Source of the DNA: UBA3792 sp045114775
GTDB lineage: Bacteria; Bacillota; Clostridia; Christensenellales; CAG-138
Length of the DNA: 37,849 nucleotides
Direction of reading: 5' to 3'
Assembly: GCA_045114775.1 (NCBI GenBank)
Contig: JBGULC010000026.1
Location: 1-37,849, forward strand
Shown one piece after another: positions 1-8,310 of the stretch. The position numbers and the translations under genes are program-made. The notes below the pieces were generated by a model. That model was given only the letters and a program-made list of their open reading frames with translations. It had not been told where the DNA came from and searched no databases. Each line of letters begins with the position of its first letter. Within the stretch, counting starts at the first letter, position 1.

Positions 1-2436
1 CGTAGCCTTAAAGCTGAACGTCGCCTTGTTGTAGCCTGTGGATTTGCAGTTTGTCCACGTCTTGCCGTCCTTGCTCCACTGCCACTGGTACGTTAGGTTC
101 TCGCCCCAAGCTGTGACAGTGAACTTCGCGATCTGACCGGAGGAAACAGTTTGATTCCCGGGTTGGATCAGGATATTCGGCTTCGCTCCGGATACCGTCA
201 GCCGAATCTGTGAGCTTGTTACGCTACCTTTCGCGTTCTTCACCACGCAGCGGTACAGACAGCCGTTGTTCGTCGCGCTGCCCTTGAAGGTCACGCTTGC
301 ACTCGTCTTGCCGCTCCACTTCGTCCATGACGCACCGTTGTTCTTGCTGTACTGCCACTGATAGCTAAGATCAGTACCTGCAGCAACAACCTTCATGGTC
401 ACATCATGACCGACAGCGACTGTCGTGTCAGGAGTATTTGAAACGATATTCGGCTTCACGCCGGAGACCGTCAGCCGCGCATTGCTGCTCGTTACGCTTC
501 CGAAAGAATTCTTCACTACACAACGATAAAGACAACCATTGTTCGTCTCGCTCGCCTTGACTGTGACGCTCGCCGCCGTCTTGCCGCTCCACTTTGTCCA
601 CGACGCACCGTTGTTCTTCGAATAATACCACTGATAGGTAAGATCCGTTCCCACCGCGACGACCTTGAACGTCACGCTCTTGCCGACGGCGACCGTCGCC
701 GCCTTCGGCTGCGTCAGAATATTCGGCTTCACGCCGGTGACCGTCAGCCGCGCCGCATCCGAGGTTACGCTTTCATCTCCTAACATTACCACGCAGCGAT
801 ATAGGCAACCATTGTTCGTTTCGCTGCCCTTGACCGATACGCTTGCCGCCGTCTTGCCGCTCCACTTCGTCCACGACGCGCCATTGTTCTTCGAGTACTC
901 CCACTGATACGTCACATCCTCCACGGATACCGTCACGGAGAACGTTGCGCTTTTTCCAACCGCAACCGTCTTATCCTTCGGTTGATTGAGGATTTCCGGC
1001 TTTGTGACGCAATTCCAAGTTACACTGTCCAGAATATAATTGCCTTTGCCGATGACTATTGCAGCTTTCTGCTCTTCTGTTCCATAATATGTTATGGTAT
1101 GTGTGTTGTAAATACCGTTAAATGCATAATCGCCTATACTTGTTACGCTGGACGGGAAAGTTATAGTTTCAAGCGCCGTGCAGTATTTGAAGGCATACTT
1201 ACCGATACTAGTTACCGAGTTAGGAATTGTCAGCGAGGTCACAGATGTGCACTCGTTGAAAGCACCGTTCGGAATGGCTGTAAGTCCATTACCGAACGTT
1301 ATTGATGTGATACCGCTGCAGTGTTCGAATGCATAGTCACCGAGCGACGTCACCGAATCAGGGATCACAAGCTTCGTCAAACTCGAGCAACCGCTAAATG
1401 CAAAATCTCCGATGGTTTTCACGCTATTCGGGATCGTGATAGACTGCAAGCTTTCACAGTTATGGAACGCCTGATCGCCGATTTCTTTCACGGTATTGCC
1501 CAATTCAACCGTGGTCAATGCATAGCAGCTATCAAACATCATTTTAGCAAGGACAGAAGACTGAACTTTTGCTGTTTTCAATCCTTCACACTGCCAAAAC
1601 ACGGTCTCTCCCATTTCCGTCACGCTACTTGGTATCGTGATCGATGTTAAACTATTGCAGGAACAGAACGCATTTTCGCCTATGCTTTTTACGCCGGAAC
1701 CGAGATCAACCGATTCTAGATTGTCGCAATAAAAGAATGCATTTCTGCCGATAGTTGTAACGGTGTCCGGAATTGTAATAGAGGATATTTTGCTACTGTC
1801 AAAAGAGCCTTCTGCTATGGTTGTAACGCTACTAGGAATGGAGCCGTTAGTTTTGCCGCACGGCCACGTCAGTAGAGTACGTCCGTCCGAAGAAAGCAAT
1901 ATGCCATTAACAGACTTGTATTTGGTGTTGCCGGACTGCACATTGATAGCTGTCAAGCTCGAACAGCCAGCAAATACGCTCGTACCGAGGCTGGTAACGC
2001 TATTCGGAATTGTTATCGAAGTCAAAAAGCGGCAGTATTCAAACGCTTCATCTTCGATCGTTTTGACACTGCTCGGAAGAGTAATCGACGATAAACCGTC
2101 ACAATAGGAAAACGCGCCTTCACCGATACTTGTCACGGTTTCTGAGATCGACACGAGCGTTATCGTATTAAAATCATAGAAGGCGTGTTCGACAATGTTC
2201 GTTACACCGGTACCAATACATACTGTTTCAATGCCCCAGGAAGATGACCACGGATGAGACGTCATTTCTCCGCTTCCAGTGATGAACAACGTCTTGGAAG
2301 GTTCGTCGAACGACCAATCGAGGAAGTCCCCGCATTCACCCGAATAGGTTTCTGCGTTTGCCTGACGTGGAGTAATCGCTGCTAACGTAAAACAAATCAA
2401 AAACGCAAGTAGTATAGAAACAATTTTCTTTTTCAT
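1..2436 (-). CDS. BspA-type leucine-rich repeat and Ig-repeat surface protein, 3' end cut by window
   Basis: The frame gives 812 residues from ATG at 2436 to the window edge with no stop, so the C-terminus is missing. Residues 1-28 form a signal peptide (MKKK start, hydrophobic core, AxA-like end). About 30-475 is a run of BspA-type (LRR_5) leucine-rich repeats with the recurring pattern SITIPxSVTSIGxxAFxxC. From about 478 come Ig-like repeats of about 91 residues, each with a YQWxYSKNNG core and an NNGCLYRCVV strand; three are complete and the fourth is cut. By comparison with the paralogue at 2644-4959, only about 30 residues are lost. LRR_5 proteins of this kind are secreted adhesion or binding proteins; no ligand can be read here. 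The start has a good AGGAG site 7 bases upstream and a perfect promoter (2470-2498). Confidence 0.9.
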   Translation of the reverse strand, partial: MKKKIVSILLAFLICFTLAAITPRQANAETYSGECGDFLDWSFDEPSKTLFITGSGEMTSHPWSSSWGIETVCIGTGVTNIVEHAFYDFNTITLVSISETVTSIGEGAFSYCDGLSSITLPSSVKTIEDEAFEYCRFLTSITIPNSVTSLGTSVFAGCSSLTAINVQSGNTKYKSVNGILLSSDGRTLLTWPCGKTNGSIPSSVTTIAEGSFDSSKISSITIPDTVTTIGRNAFFYCDNLESVDLGSGVKSIGENAFCSCNSLTSITIPSSVTEMGETVFWQCEGLKTAKVQSSVLAKMMFDSCYALTTVELGNTVKEIGDQAFHNCESLQSITIPNSVKTIGDFAFSGCSSLTKLVIPDSVTSLGDYAFEHCSGITSITFGNGLTAIPNGAFNECTSVTSLTIPNSVTSIGKYAFKYCTALETITFPSSVTSIGDYAFNGIYNTHTITYYGTEEQKAAIVIGKGNYILDSVTWNCVTKPEILNQPKDKTVAVGKSATFSVTVSVEDVTYQWEYSKNNGASWTKWSGKTAASVSVKGSETNNGCLYRCVVMLGDESVTSDAARLTVTGVKPNILTQPKAATVAVGKSVTFKVVAVGTDLTYQWYYSKNNGASWTKWSGKTAASVTVKASETNNGCLYRCVVKNSFGSVTSSNARLTVSGVKPNIVSNTPDTTVAVGHDVTMKVVAAGTDLSYQWQYSKNNGASWTKWSGKTSASVTFKGSATNNGCLYRCVVKNAKGSVTSSQIRLTVSGAKPNILIQPGNQTVSSGQIAKFTVTAWGENLTYQWQWSKDGKTWTNCKSTGYNKATFSFKAT

Positions 2437-2469
2437 GCACATTCTCCTTTTGATAAATTTATAATTTAT

Positions 2470-2498
2470 ATTATAATATTTGGCTTTTTTCTTGTCAA
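2470..2498 (-). promoter_or_regulatory. Consensus SigA promoter of the first LRR gene
   Basis: On the minus strand TTGACA (2493-2498) and TATAAT (2470-2475) are separated by exactly 17 bases. Both hexamers match the consensus perfectly. The spacer is AT-rich, and the LRR gene ATG at 2436 follows a short leader with AGGAG at 2444-2448. Strong constitutive transcription is expected. Confidence 0.9.
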
Positions 2499-2601
2499 TA
2501 TAACAGGAATCGCGAGGTGCAGAAATATACTCAGAAAACTTTTATATTTGCAGCATATCTTGCCGCCTTTTCCATGTTTCAACAGGGTTTATGTAATATC
2601 G

Positions 2602-2629
2602 AAAACGGGAGGGCACTCTCGCCCTCCCG
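2602..2629 (-). terminator. Rho-independent terminator of the second LRR gene
   Basis: Arms CGGGAGGGC (2606-2614) and GCCCTCCCG (2621-2629) form a 9-bp GC-rich stem with a 6-base loop. On the minus strand it is followed by a short TTTT run (2602-2605). It lies 15 bases past the stop of the gene at 2644-4959. Confidence 0.75.
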
Positions 2630-2643
2630 CCTATTTTTCATCG

Positions 2644-4959
2644 TTATTTTACTTTGAAAACCGCTGCGGCGCTGTTGACGGTTCCGTAGCTGTTCTTGAC
2701 CACGCAGCGGTACTGCCTTCCGCTCAGGCTCGCGGCGGATCTGAAGCTGAATGTTGCGGTGTTGTATCCGTTCGACGTGCAGTTTTTCCAAGTTTTGCCG
2801 TCCTTGCTCCACTGCCACTGGTACGTCAGGTTCTCGCCCCATGCCGTGACTTTGAACGTCGCCATGCCGCCCGCAGCGACCGTTTGATTCGCAGGCTGCG
2901 TCAGAATATTCGGCTTTGCGCCGGATACCGTCAAACGCGCCTGAGCCGTCGTTACGCTGCCCTTGGTATTTTTTACCACACAGCGATAGAGACAGCCGTT
3001 GTTCGTCGCGCTGGCGGTTATCTTGAGGCTCGCGCTCGTTTTGCCGCTCCAATTCGTCCAGGACGCGCCGTTGTTCTTCGAATACTGCCACTGATAGGTG
3101 AGCCCGCTTCCCGCAGCAATGACCTTGATGGTACCGCTGTGACCGACGGCGATCGTCGTGCTTGAAGGCTGCGTCAAAATCGCAGGCTTCACGTCGGAGA
3201 CCGTCAGACGCGCGTTTGCGGACGTCACGGAGCCGTAGCTGTTCTTCACCACGCAGCGATAGAAACAGCCGTTGTTCGTTGCGCTTGCGGTCACCTTCAG
3301 GCTCGCATTCGTTTTGCCGCTCCAATTCGTCCAGGACGCGCCGTTGTTCTTTGAATACTGCCACTGATAGGTCAGTCCCACGCCCCACGCGGCGACCTTG
3401 AACGTCACGCTCTTGCCAGACGCGAGCGTCTTGTTTTTCGGCTGCGTCAGGATCATCGGCTTCACATTGGAGACCGTCAGCCGCGCGGGCTCGGACGTCA
3501 GGCTGTTTTCGCCATCGGTCACCGTGCAGCGGTAAAGACAGCCGTTGTTCGTCTCGCTGCCCTTGACCCTCACGTTATCGCTCGTCTTGCCGGACCAGAC
3601 GATCCAAGAAGAACCGTTGTTCTTGCTGTATTCCCATTGATAGGTCACATCCTCTGCGGACGCCTCAACGGTGAATGTCGCGACGTTGCCGAGAGCGACC
3701 GTCTTATTCTTCGGCTGGGTTGTGATCTCAAAGGTCTGATAATGCCACTGCGCGTTCGTCAGATAACCGTTCGACGTTCCGATCGTCAGCAGATTCTGCC
3801 GGTCCGCCGCCGTGCCGCCGTAATACACGTCCGTCAGCTTATTGCACTGCCCGAACACGTTGTTCTCGACGACCGTGACGCTTCTCGGAAGACGGATCGA
3901 CGTCAGCCCGCTGCTCCAGTAGAACGACTTTTCTTTGATGCAGGCAACGCCGTCCGGCACGTCATAATGCCCCTGCTTGCCGGTGGGATACAGAACGAGC
4001 GCCGTCCCGTCCTTGGAGAGGAGCACGCCGTCGACCGCCGAGAATCTTTGACTGTCGGCGTCGACCGTAAACGCGGTGAACTTCGGGCACGCGGGAAACG
4101 CACTCGTATGGATCTCGGTCACGCTGCGCGAAATGAAAACCGTCTCCAGCGATGTGCACGAACGGAATGCATTGATCCCGATCGTCGTCACGCCGTTTCC
4201 GATCGCAACGTTCTTGAGATTATTGCACCCGAAGAACGCCCAGGCGCAGATCTCGGTCACGGAATCGGCGAACGTGAACGTCGTGAACGACGCGCACCCG
4301 CATGCGTATGCGCAGATGGTCCGCACGCCGGACGGAACGGTGTAGCTGCTCTGCTGCAGTCCCGCGGGGTACGCAATCAGTTCGGTCACGTTCCGGTTGA
4401 ACAGGACGCCGCCGACCGCCGTATAATTCGCATTGCCCGCGTTCACGCTGATCTCCTTCAGGTTGATACAGTTGGAAAAAGCACCCTCGCCGATGGACGT
4501 CACGTCGGCGGGAACGGTGACGTACCAGATACCGGTCGCGTCGAACGCATGTTCTCCGATCGTCGTCACGCTTTCCGGAATCGGGAAATTTTCCTTGAGC
4601 GGACAATACTGGAACGCGTACGCGCCGATCGCCGTCACACCCTCCGGTATGGTGACCGTCCGCAGCATGACGCAGTTATAAAACGCGTTGTCGCCGATCC
4701 GTGTCAACCCCGACGGCAGATCAACGGTGGTGATCTGTCCGTAATACGTATACCACGGCGCGCGGTCGTTGCTGCCCTGCCCGTAATCGTACATATCCCC
4801 GCTGCCGGTGATCGTCAGCGTGCCGGTATCTTCGTCGAACGACCAATAGAGGTTGTTGCCGCATTGACCGGATGTGTCAGCGATTGCCGTGTGCAGATCC
4901 GATGGCAGCAGCGCGGCGATCATCAGCAGGCAAAAAACAACAGACAACAGTTTTTTCAT
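2644..4959 (-). CDS. BspA-type leucine-rich repeat and Ig-repeat surface protein, complete
   Basis: This is a 771-residue secreted protein. I place the start at 4959, where GGAGG lies just upstream, rather than at an in-frame ATG 30 bases earlier with no ribosome site. Residues 1-28 are a signal peptide (MKKLLSVVFCLL...). About 30-405 is a BspA-type LRR_5 array. From about 410 to the end are four Ig-like repeats of about 90 residues, each with YQWxYSKNNG or YQWQWSKDG and a YRCVV strand with a paired cysteine. There is no LPXTG motif, transmembrane tail or dockerin, so the surface attachment is unknown. It is a close paralogue of the protein at 1-2436, with the same domain order, and the two probably arose by tandem duplication. 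Expected role: cell-surface or secreted binding. The specificity cannot be inferred. Confidence 0.92.
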   Translation of the reverse strand: MKKLLSVVFCLLMIAALLPSDLHTAIADTSGQCGNNLYWSFDEDTGTLTITGSGDMYDYGQGSNDRAPWYTYYGQITTVDLPSGLTRIGDNAFYNCVMLRTVTIPEGVTAIGAYAFQYCPLKENFPIPESVTTIGEHAFDATGIWYVTVPADVTSIGEGAFSNCINLKEISVNAGNANYTAVGGVLFNRNVTELIAYPAGLQQSSYTVPSGVRTICAYACGCASFTTFTFADSVTEICAWAFFGCNNLKNVAIGNGVTTIGINAFRSCTSLETVFISRSVTEIHTSAFPACPKFTAFTVDADSQRFSAVDGVLLSKDGTALVLYPTGKQGHYDVPDGVACIKEKSFYWSSGLTSIRLPRSVTVVENNVFGQCNKLTDVYYGGTAADRQNLLTIGTSNGYLTNAQWHYQTFEITTQPKNKTVALGNVATFTVEASAEDVTYQWEYSKNNGSSWIVWSGKTSDNVRVKGSETNNGCLYRCTVTDGENSLTSEPARLTVSNVKPMILTQPKNKTLASGKSVTFKVAAWGVGLTYQWQYSKNNGASWTNWSGKTNASLKVTASATNNGCFYRCVVKNSYGSVTSANARLTVSDVKPAILTQPSSTTIAVGHSGTIKVIAAGSGLTYQWQYSKNNGASWTNWSGKTSASLKITASATNNGCLYRCVVKNTKGSVTTAQARLTVSGAKPNILTQPANQTVAAGGMATFKVTAWGENLTYQWQWSKDGKTWKNCTSNGYNTATFSFRSAASLSGRQYRCVVKNSYGTVNSAAAVFKVK

Positions 4960-5012
4960 GGTTTTCCTCCCAAAGCGCTCATTGAGCATATGGTGATATT
5001 CTTATAAATTAC

Positions 5013-5041
5013 AGTATAACAAATAGACCGGACGGTTTCAA
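5013..5041 (-). promoter_or_regulatory. SigA promoter of the second LRR gene
   Basis: Minus-strand TTGAAA (5036-5041) and TATACT (5013-5018) are 17 bases apart. Transcription would begin about 45 bases before the ATG at 4959. It is divergent from the promoter at 5089-5117. Confidence 0.85.
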
Positions 5042-5088
5042 CGGCGAATTGATAGGATTTTTGCTGTGCTGCCCCCTTGTTTTCATGC

Positions 5089-5117
5089 TTGCAAAGCGCG
5101 AGGAGATACCGTATAAT
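5089..5117 (+). promoter_or_regulatory. SigA promoter of the DUF1015 gene
   Basis: TTGCAA (5089-5094) and TATAAT (5112-5117) are separated by 17 bases. The ATG at 5154 lies 36 bases downstream with AAGGAG at 5141-5146. Confidence 0.85.
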
Positions 5118-5153
5118 GTAGGAGTACAAATATGCTCGAAAAGGAGAATGACT

Positions 5154-6470
5154 ATGTTTGAAAACAAGATCGGCGTTCTGGTCCCCAACGTGATGCTGCC
5201 CCCGAAGGGCGCGGACTTTTCGAAGTGGGCGGTCGTGGCATGCGACCAGTTCACCTCGCAGCCCGAATACTGGGAAGCTGCCCGCAAGTTCATCGGCGAC
5301 GCGCCCACGACCCTCGACCTGTTTTTGCCCGAGGCATTCCTCGGCAAGGACGGCGAAGCGGAGCGCATCGCGACCATCCGCAAGAACATGCGGGACTACA
5401 TGGCAAAGGGCGTTCTCGAGACCAAGCCGCAGGGCTTTGTGCTCGTCAAGCGCTCCGTCGCGGGAAATACCCGCTGGGGTCTTGTCATGGCGCTGGACCT
5501 CGAATGCTATGATTATAACAAGGGCGCAACGACGCTGATCCGCGCGACCGAGGGCACGATTGTGGAGCGCATTCCCCCGCGTCTCCGCATCCGCGAAGGC
5601 GCGCCGCTGGAGCTTCCGCACATTCTCGTGCTGATCGACGACCCGAAGCGGACCGTCATCGAACCGCTCGCGGCGAAGACCGAGAGCCTCGACAAGCTCT
5701 ATGACACCGACCTGATGCTCGACGGCGGTCACATCACCGGCTGGCTCGTGGACGGCGCAAGCGACATTCAGGGCGCGATCGACGCGATGGGCGTGCTGAC
5801 CGACGCGGACGCGTTCAAAGCAAAATACGGCGATCACGCGCCGCTGCTGTTCGCGATGGGCGACGGCAACCACAGCTTCGCGACCGCGAAAGCGAACTGG
5901 GAAAAGGTCAAGGCGACGCTTTCGCCCGAGGAGCAGAAGGATCATCCGGCGCGTTATGCTTTGGTCGAGGTCGAGAACGTGCACGACGACGGCATCATCT
6001 TTGAGCCGATCCACCGCGTGCTGTTCGGAATCGGCGGTATGGAAGGCGCGGAGAAGCTTCTCGCGAAACTGAAAGCGCAGAACGGAGACGCGAAGATCGT
6101 TCTTTCGGACGACATGCCGAAGGCGAGCGGCGGCGAAGTGCACACCATCCCGTTCTGCACGGGCAAGATCTTCGGCGCGTTCGTCGTCGAGAAGCCCGCG
6201 GCACAGCTGGCGGTCGGCACCCTGCAGAACGCGATCGACGCGCTCCTCAAGGAGACCGAAGGCGCCGAGGTCGACTACATCCACGGCGAAGCGGTCGTGC
6301 GCGATCTCGCCGCGAAGCCCGACACAATGGGCTTCCTGCTCCCCGCGATGCAAAAGTCCGAGCTGTTCCCGACCGTCGTATTCGACGGCGCGCTGCCGCG
6401 CAAGACGTTCTCGATGGGCGAAGCGAACGAAAAGCGCTACTACCTCGAGTGCCGCAAGATCGAGAAGTAA
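5154..6470 (+). CDS. DUF1015 family protein
   Basis: This is a 438-residue cytosolic protein. I chose ATG 5154 because AAGGAG sits 7 bases upstream; the ATG at 5148 is too close to that site. The opening MFENKIGVLVPN and the early WAVVACDQFTSQPEYW segment, a RATEGT segment at about 130-135 and the GDGNH motif at 236-240 are typical of the DUF1015 family (the related form in other members is DGHH). The function of the family is not established. In other Firmicutes such genes are often found beside serine-biosynthesis genes, but here the neighbour is an aspartate kinase 274 bases downstream. No signal peptide or membrane segment is visible. Length fits the family (about 400-440). Confidence 0.85.
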   Translation: MFENKIGVLVPNVMLPPKGADFSKWAVVACDQFTSQPEYWEAARKFIGDAPTTLDLFLPEAFLGKDGEAERIATIRKNMRDYMAKGVLETKPQGFVLVKRSVAGNTRWGLVMALDLECYDYNKGATTLIRATEGTIVERIPPRLRIREGAPLELPHILVLIDDPKRTVIEPLAAKTESLDKLYDTDLMLDGGHITGWLVDGASDIQGAIDAMGVLTDADAFKAKYGDHAPLLFAMGDGNHSFATAKANWEKVKATLSPEEQKDHPARYALVEVENVHDDGIIFEPIHRVLFGIGGMEGAEKLLAKLKAQNGDAKIVLSDDMPKASGGEVHTIPFCTGKIFGAFVVEKPAAQLAVGTLQNAIDALLKETEGAEVDYIHGEAVVRDLAAKPDTMGFLLPAMQKSELFPTVVFDGALPRKTFSMGEANEKRYYLECRKIEK

Positions 6471-6503
6471 TTCGATCTTTTGAAAACAAAAGTCGCAATG
6501 TCA

Positions 6504-6542
6504 TTGTAGGGGGCGCCGACCCCGGCGCCCCGTCATCTACAA
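6504..6542. repeat. Palindromic intergenic element (9-bp hairpin with TTGTAG/CTACAA flanks)
   Basis: Arms GGGGCGCCG (6510-6518) and CGGCGCCCC (6523-6531) form a perfect 9-bp stem with a 4-base loop. Outer TTGTAG (6504-6509) and CTACAA (6537-6542) are also complementary. No T-run follows, so this is more likely a dispersed palindromic repeat than a terminator. It is the first of several hairpins in this gap. Confidence 0.6.
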
Positions 6543-6606
6543 CCCTCCCGTATCGGCTGCGCCGATCCACCCTCCTTTACACAGGGAGGGCAGGAGGCAA
6601 AATCAG

Positions 6607-6629
6607 AAGATTCTCCGCAGGAGAATCTT
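6607..6629. repeat. Perfect 10-bp hairpin
   Basis: AAGATTCTCC (6607-6616) pairs with GGAGAATCTT (6620-6629) around a GCA loop. It lies between an imperfect CCCTCC/GGAGGG hairpin (about 6545-6590) and the tandem array at 6643-6726. Confidence 0.7.
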
Positions 6630-6642
6630 CCTGAACGTGCCC

Positions 6643-6726
6643 GCACATCCCGCAGGGATATATCACACGCCGAAGGCGTATATCACCCGCGCGCGGCGCG
6701 GATATCACTGCGCCTGCGGTGCATAA
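6643..6726. repeat. Tandem hairpin array with ATATCAC spacers
   Basis: Four consecutive units of about 20-22 bases each consist of a small hairpin with a different sequence followed by ATATCAC or a variant. The stems are ATCCC/GGGAT, ACGCC/GGCGT, CCGCGC/GCGCGG and TGCGCC/GGTGCA, and the last spacer is degenerate. I recall similar arrays between genes in gut Clostridia. The aspartate kinase start follows 18 bases later, so the array would lie in its leader. Confidence 0.7.
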
Positions 6727-6744
6727 AACACATAAAGGAAAAGC

Positions 6745-8058
6745 ATGGTAAAGACCGTCAAGTTCGGCGGAAGCTCGCTTGCCTCCGCCGAACAGTTCAA
6801 AAAAGTCAAAGCGATCCTCTCACGCGACGCCGATCGGCGGTACGTGGTGGTGAGTGCGCCCGGAAAACGCTTCCCGGGCGACGACAAGATCACCGACCTC
6901 CTCTACCGCTGCCAGGCGCTGCGGGCGCAGGGGCTTTCGTTCGACGCCGAATACCGAAAGATCGCCGAGCGCTTTATCGGCATCCGCGACGGGCTCGGTC
7001 TGAACCTCTGCATCGAGGCGGAGCTTGACGAGATCCGCTCCCGCATCGAGGCGGGCACGACGCCGGACTTTGCGGCCAGCCGCGGCGAATACCTGAACGC
7101 GCGGCTTTTGTCCGCCTGTCTCGGCTTTGATTTTCTGGACGCGACGGAGCTCATTCGCTTCCGCGACGACGGCACGTTCGACGACGATGCGACCGCCTTG
7201 CGCGCAGGCGCGCTGACCGCGCACGAGAAGGCGGTCATCCCGGGCTTTTACGGTCGCATGCGGAACGGCTTTATCCGCACGTTCTCCCGCGGGGGGAGCG
7301 ACATCACCGGCGCGATCGTCGCGAAGCTTTCGGAGAGCGACGTCTACGAAAACTGGACCGACGTTTCCGGCTTTCTGATGACCGATCCGCGGATCGTGCC
7401 GGACGCAAAGGTGATCGAGACCGTCACCTATTCGGAGCTTCGCGAGCTCAGCTACATGGGCGCGACGGTGCTGCACGAGGATTCGATCTTCCCGGTCAGA
7501 AAAGCGCGCATCCCGATCCACGTTCGGAACACGAACGACCCGGACGCAAAGGGCACGATGATCGTGCCGGACAGCATGGCGACCGACAAGGAGCACGCAA
7601 GGGCGCTGACCGGCATTGCGGGGCGGCGCGGGTATACGGTCATTACGCTGACCAAGGACAATCTGCACAACGAGCCCGGCTTCTCCTACCGGCTGATGGG
7701 CATCCTCGCGCGAAACGGCATTTCCGCCGAGCGCATGCCCTCCGGCATCGACACGGTCTCGCTGGTCATCGACGACAAGCGCCTCATAGGCAAGATGGAT
7801 CAGCTCTATCACGATATCATGATCGAGTGCTCGCCGGACACGGTCGAGATCGCAAGCTGTATCGCGCTGATCGCCTCGGTGGGCATCGGCATGGTGCGAA
7901 ATCCCGGCGTTGCGGCAAAGCTCTTCACGGCGCTGTCCGACGCGGAGGTCAACGCGCGATTGATCGACCAGGACAGCAACGAAATGAACATCATCGTCGG
8001 CGTCGAGCAGCGCGACTTCGAGCGCGCGGTCGAAGCGATCTACCGGGCGTTTGCGTAG
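6745..8058 (+). CDS. lysC: Aspartate kinase
   Basis: This is a 437-residue monofunctional aspartate kinase. It phosphorylates aspartate as the first step to lysine, threonine and methionine, and to diaminopimelate for the cell wall. The kinase signature KFGGSS is at residues 6-11, the substrate/nucleotide segment FSRGGSDITGA is near 183-195, and the C-terminal part from about 300 carries paired ACT-type regulatory segments, which bind end-product amino acids in this family. No homoserine dehydrogenase domain is fused. The length is normal for the class (about 400-460). The ribosome site is weak (AAGGAAAA, 4 bases before ATG). A strong terminator follows at once (8064-8097), so the gene appears to end its own unit. 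Which amino acid inhibits it cannot be told. Confidence 0.93.
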   Translation: MVKTVKFGGSSLASAEQFKKVKAILSRDADRRYVVVSAPGKRFPGDDKITDLLYRCQALRAQGLSFDAEYRKIAERFIGIRDGLGLNLCIEAELDEIRSRIEAGTTPDFAASRGEYLNARLLSACLGFDFLDATELIRFRDDGTFDDDATALRAGALTAHEKAVIPGFYGRMRNGFIRTFSRGGSDITGAIVAKLSESDVYENWTDVSGFLMTDPRIVPDAKVIETVTYSELRELSYMGATVLHEDSIFPVRKARIPIHVRNTNDPDAKGTMIVPDSMATDKEHARALTGIAGRRGYTVITLTKDNLHNEPGFSYRLMGILARNGISAERMPSGIDTVSLVIDDKRLIGKMDQLYHDIMIECSPDTVEIASCIALIASVGIGMVRNPGVAAKLFTALSDAEVNARLIDQDSNEMNIIVGVEQRDFERAVEAIYRAFA

Positions 8059-8063
8059 GATTC

Positions 8064-8097
8064 GGTCTGTTGATTTTCTTTCAACAGACCTTTTTTT
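8064..8097 (+). terminator. Rho-independent terminator of lysC
   Basis: A perfect 10-bp stem, GGTCTGTTGA (8064-8073) with TCAACAGACC (8081-8090), a 7-base loop and a run of seven T (8091-8097). It starts 5 bases after the lysC stop. Confidence 0.95.
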
Positions 8098-8226
8098 GCG
8101 CTGTCGGTTCTGACGGCGGTCGGCGCTTGCATCGGCTTTTCCGTGTCTCAATTTGAGGCAAATTTCCATTCTGTTGATTGAAAACCGCCTTTTCGGACGA
8201 GCGACTGTTTCCGGGCGTTTTTTTTG

Positions 8227-8256
8227 TTGACAGTCCTTGAAAATCCGCGCTATTTA
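8227..8256 (+). promoter_or_regulatory. Probable SigA promoter of the ABC exporter operon
   Basis: TTGACA (8227-8232) is followed after 18 bases by TATTTA (8251-8256). The -35 is perfect, while the -10 is weak. The first gene starts at 8311. The stretch 8098-8226 shows no gene or clear signal. Confidence 0.5.
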
Positions 8257-8310
8257 TGCTAAAAGAAAACGTAAGGACAGCAGTTTTGCAAAAGAGAGGG
8301 AGCCGTACCC

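Noticed and set aside
3637..5007. Long open frame antisense to the second LRR gene (about 456 codons)
   Set aside because: It is the shadow of GC-rich repeat codons; composition is Arg/Asp-rich and no ribosome site or domain is seen, while the other strand has a signal peptide and clear repeats.
6643..6726. CRISPR-like array
   Set aside because: The constant part is only seven bases and the variable parts are palindromes, not spacers of equal length; no cas gene is near.
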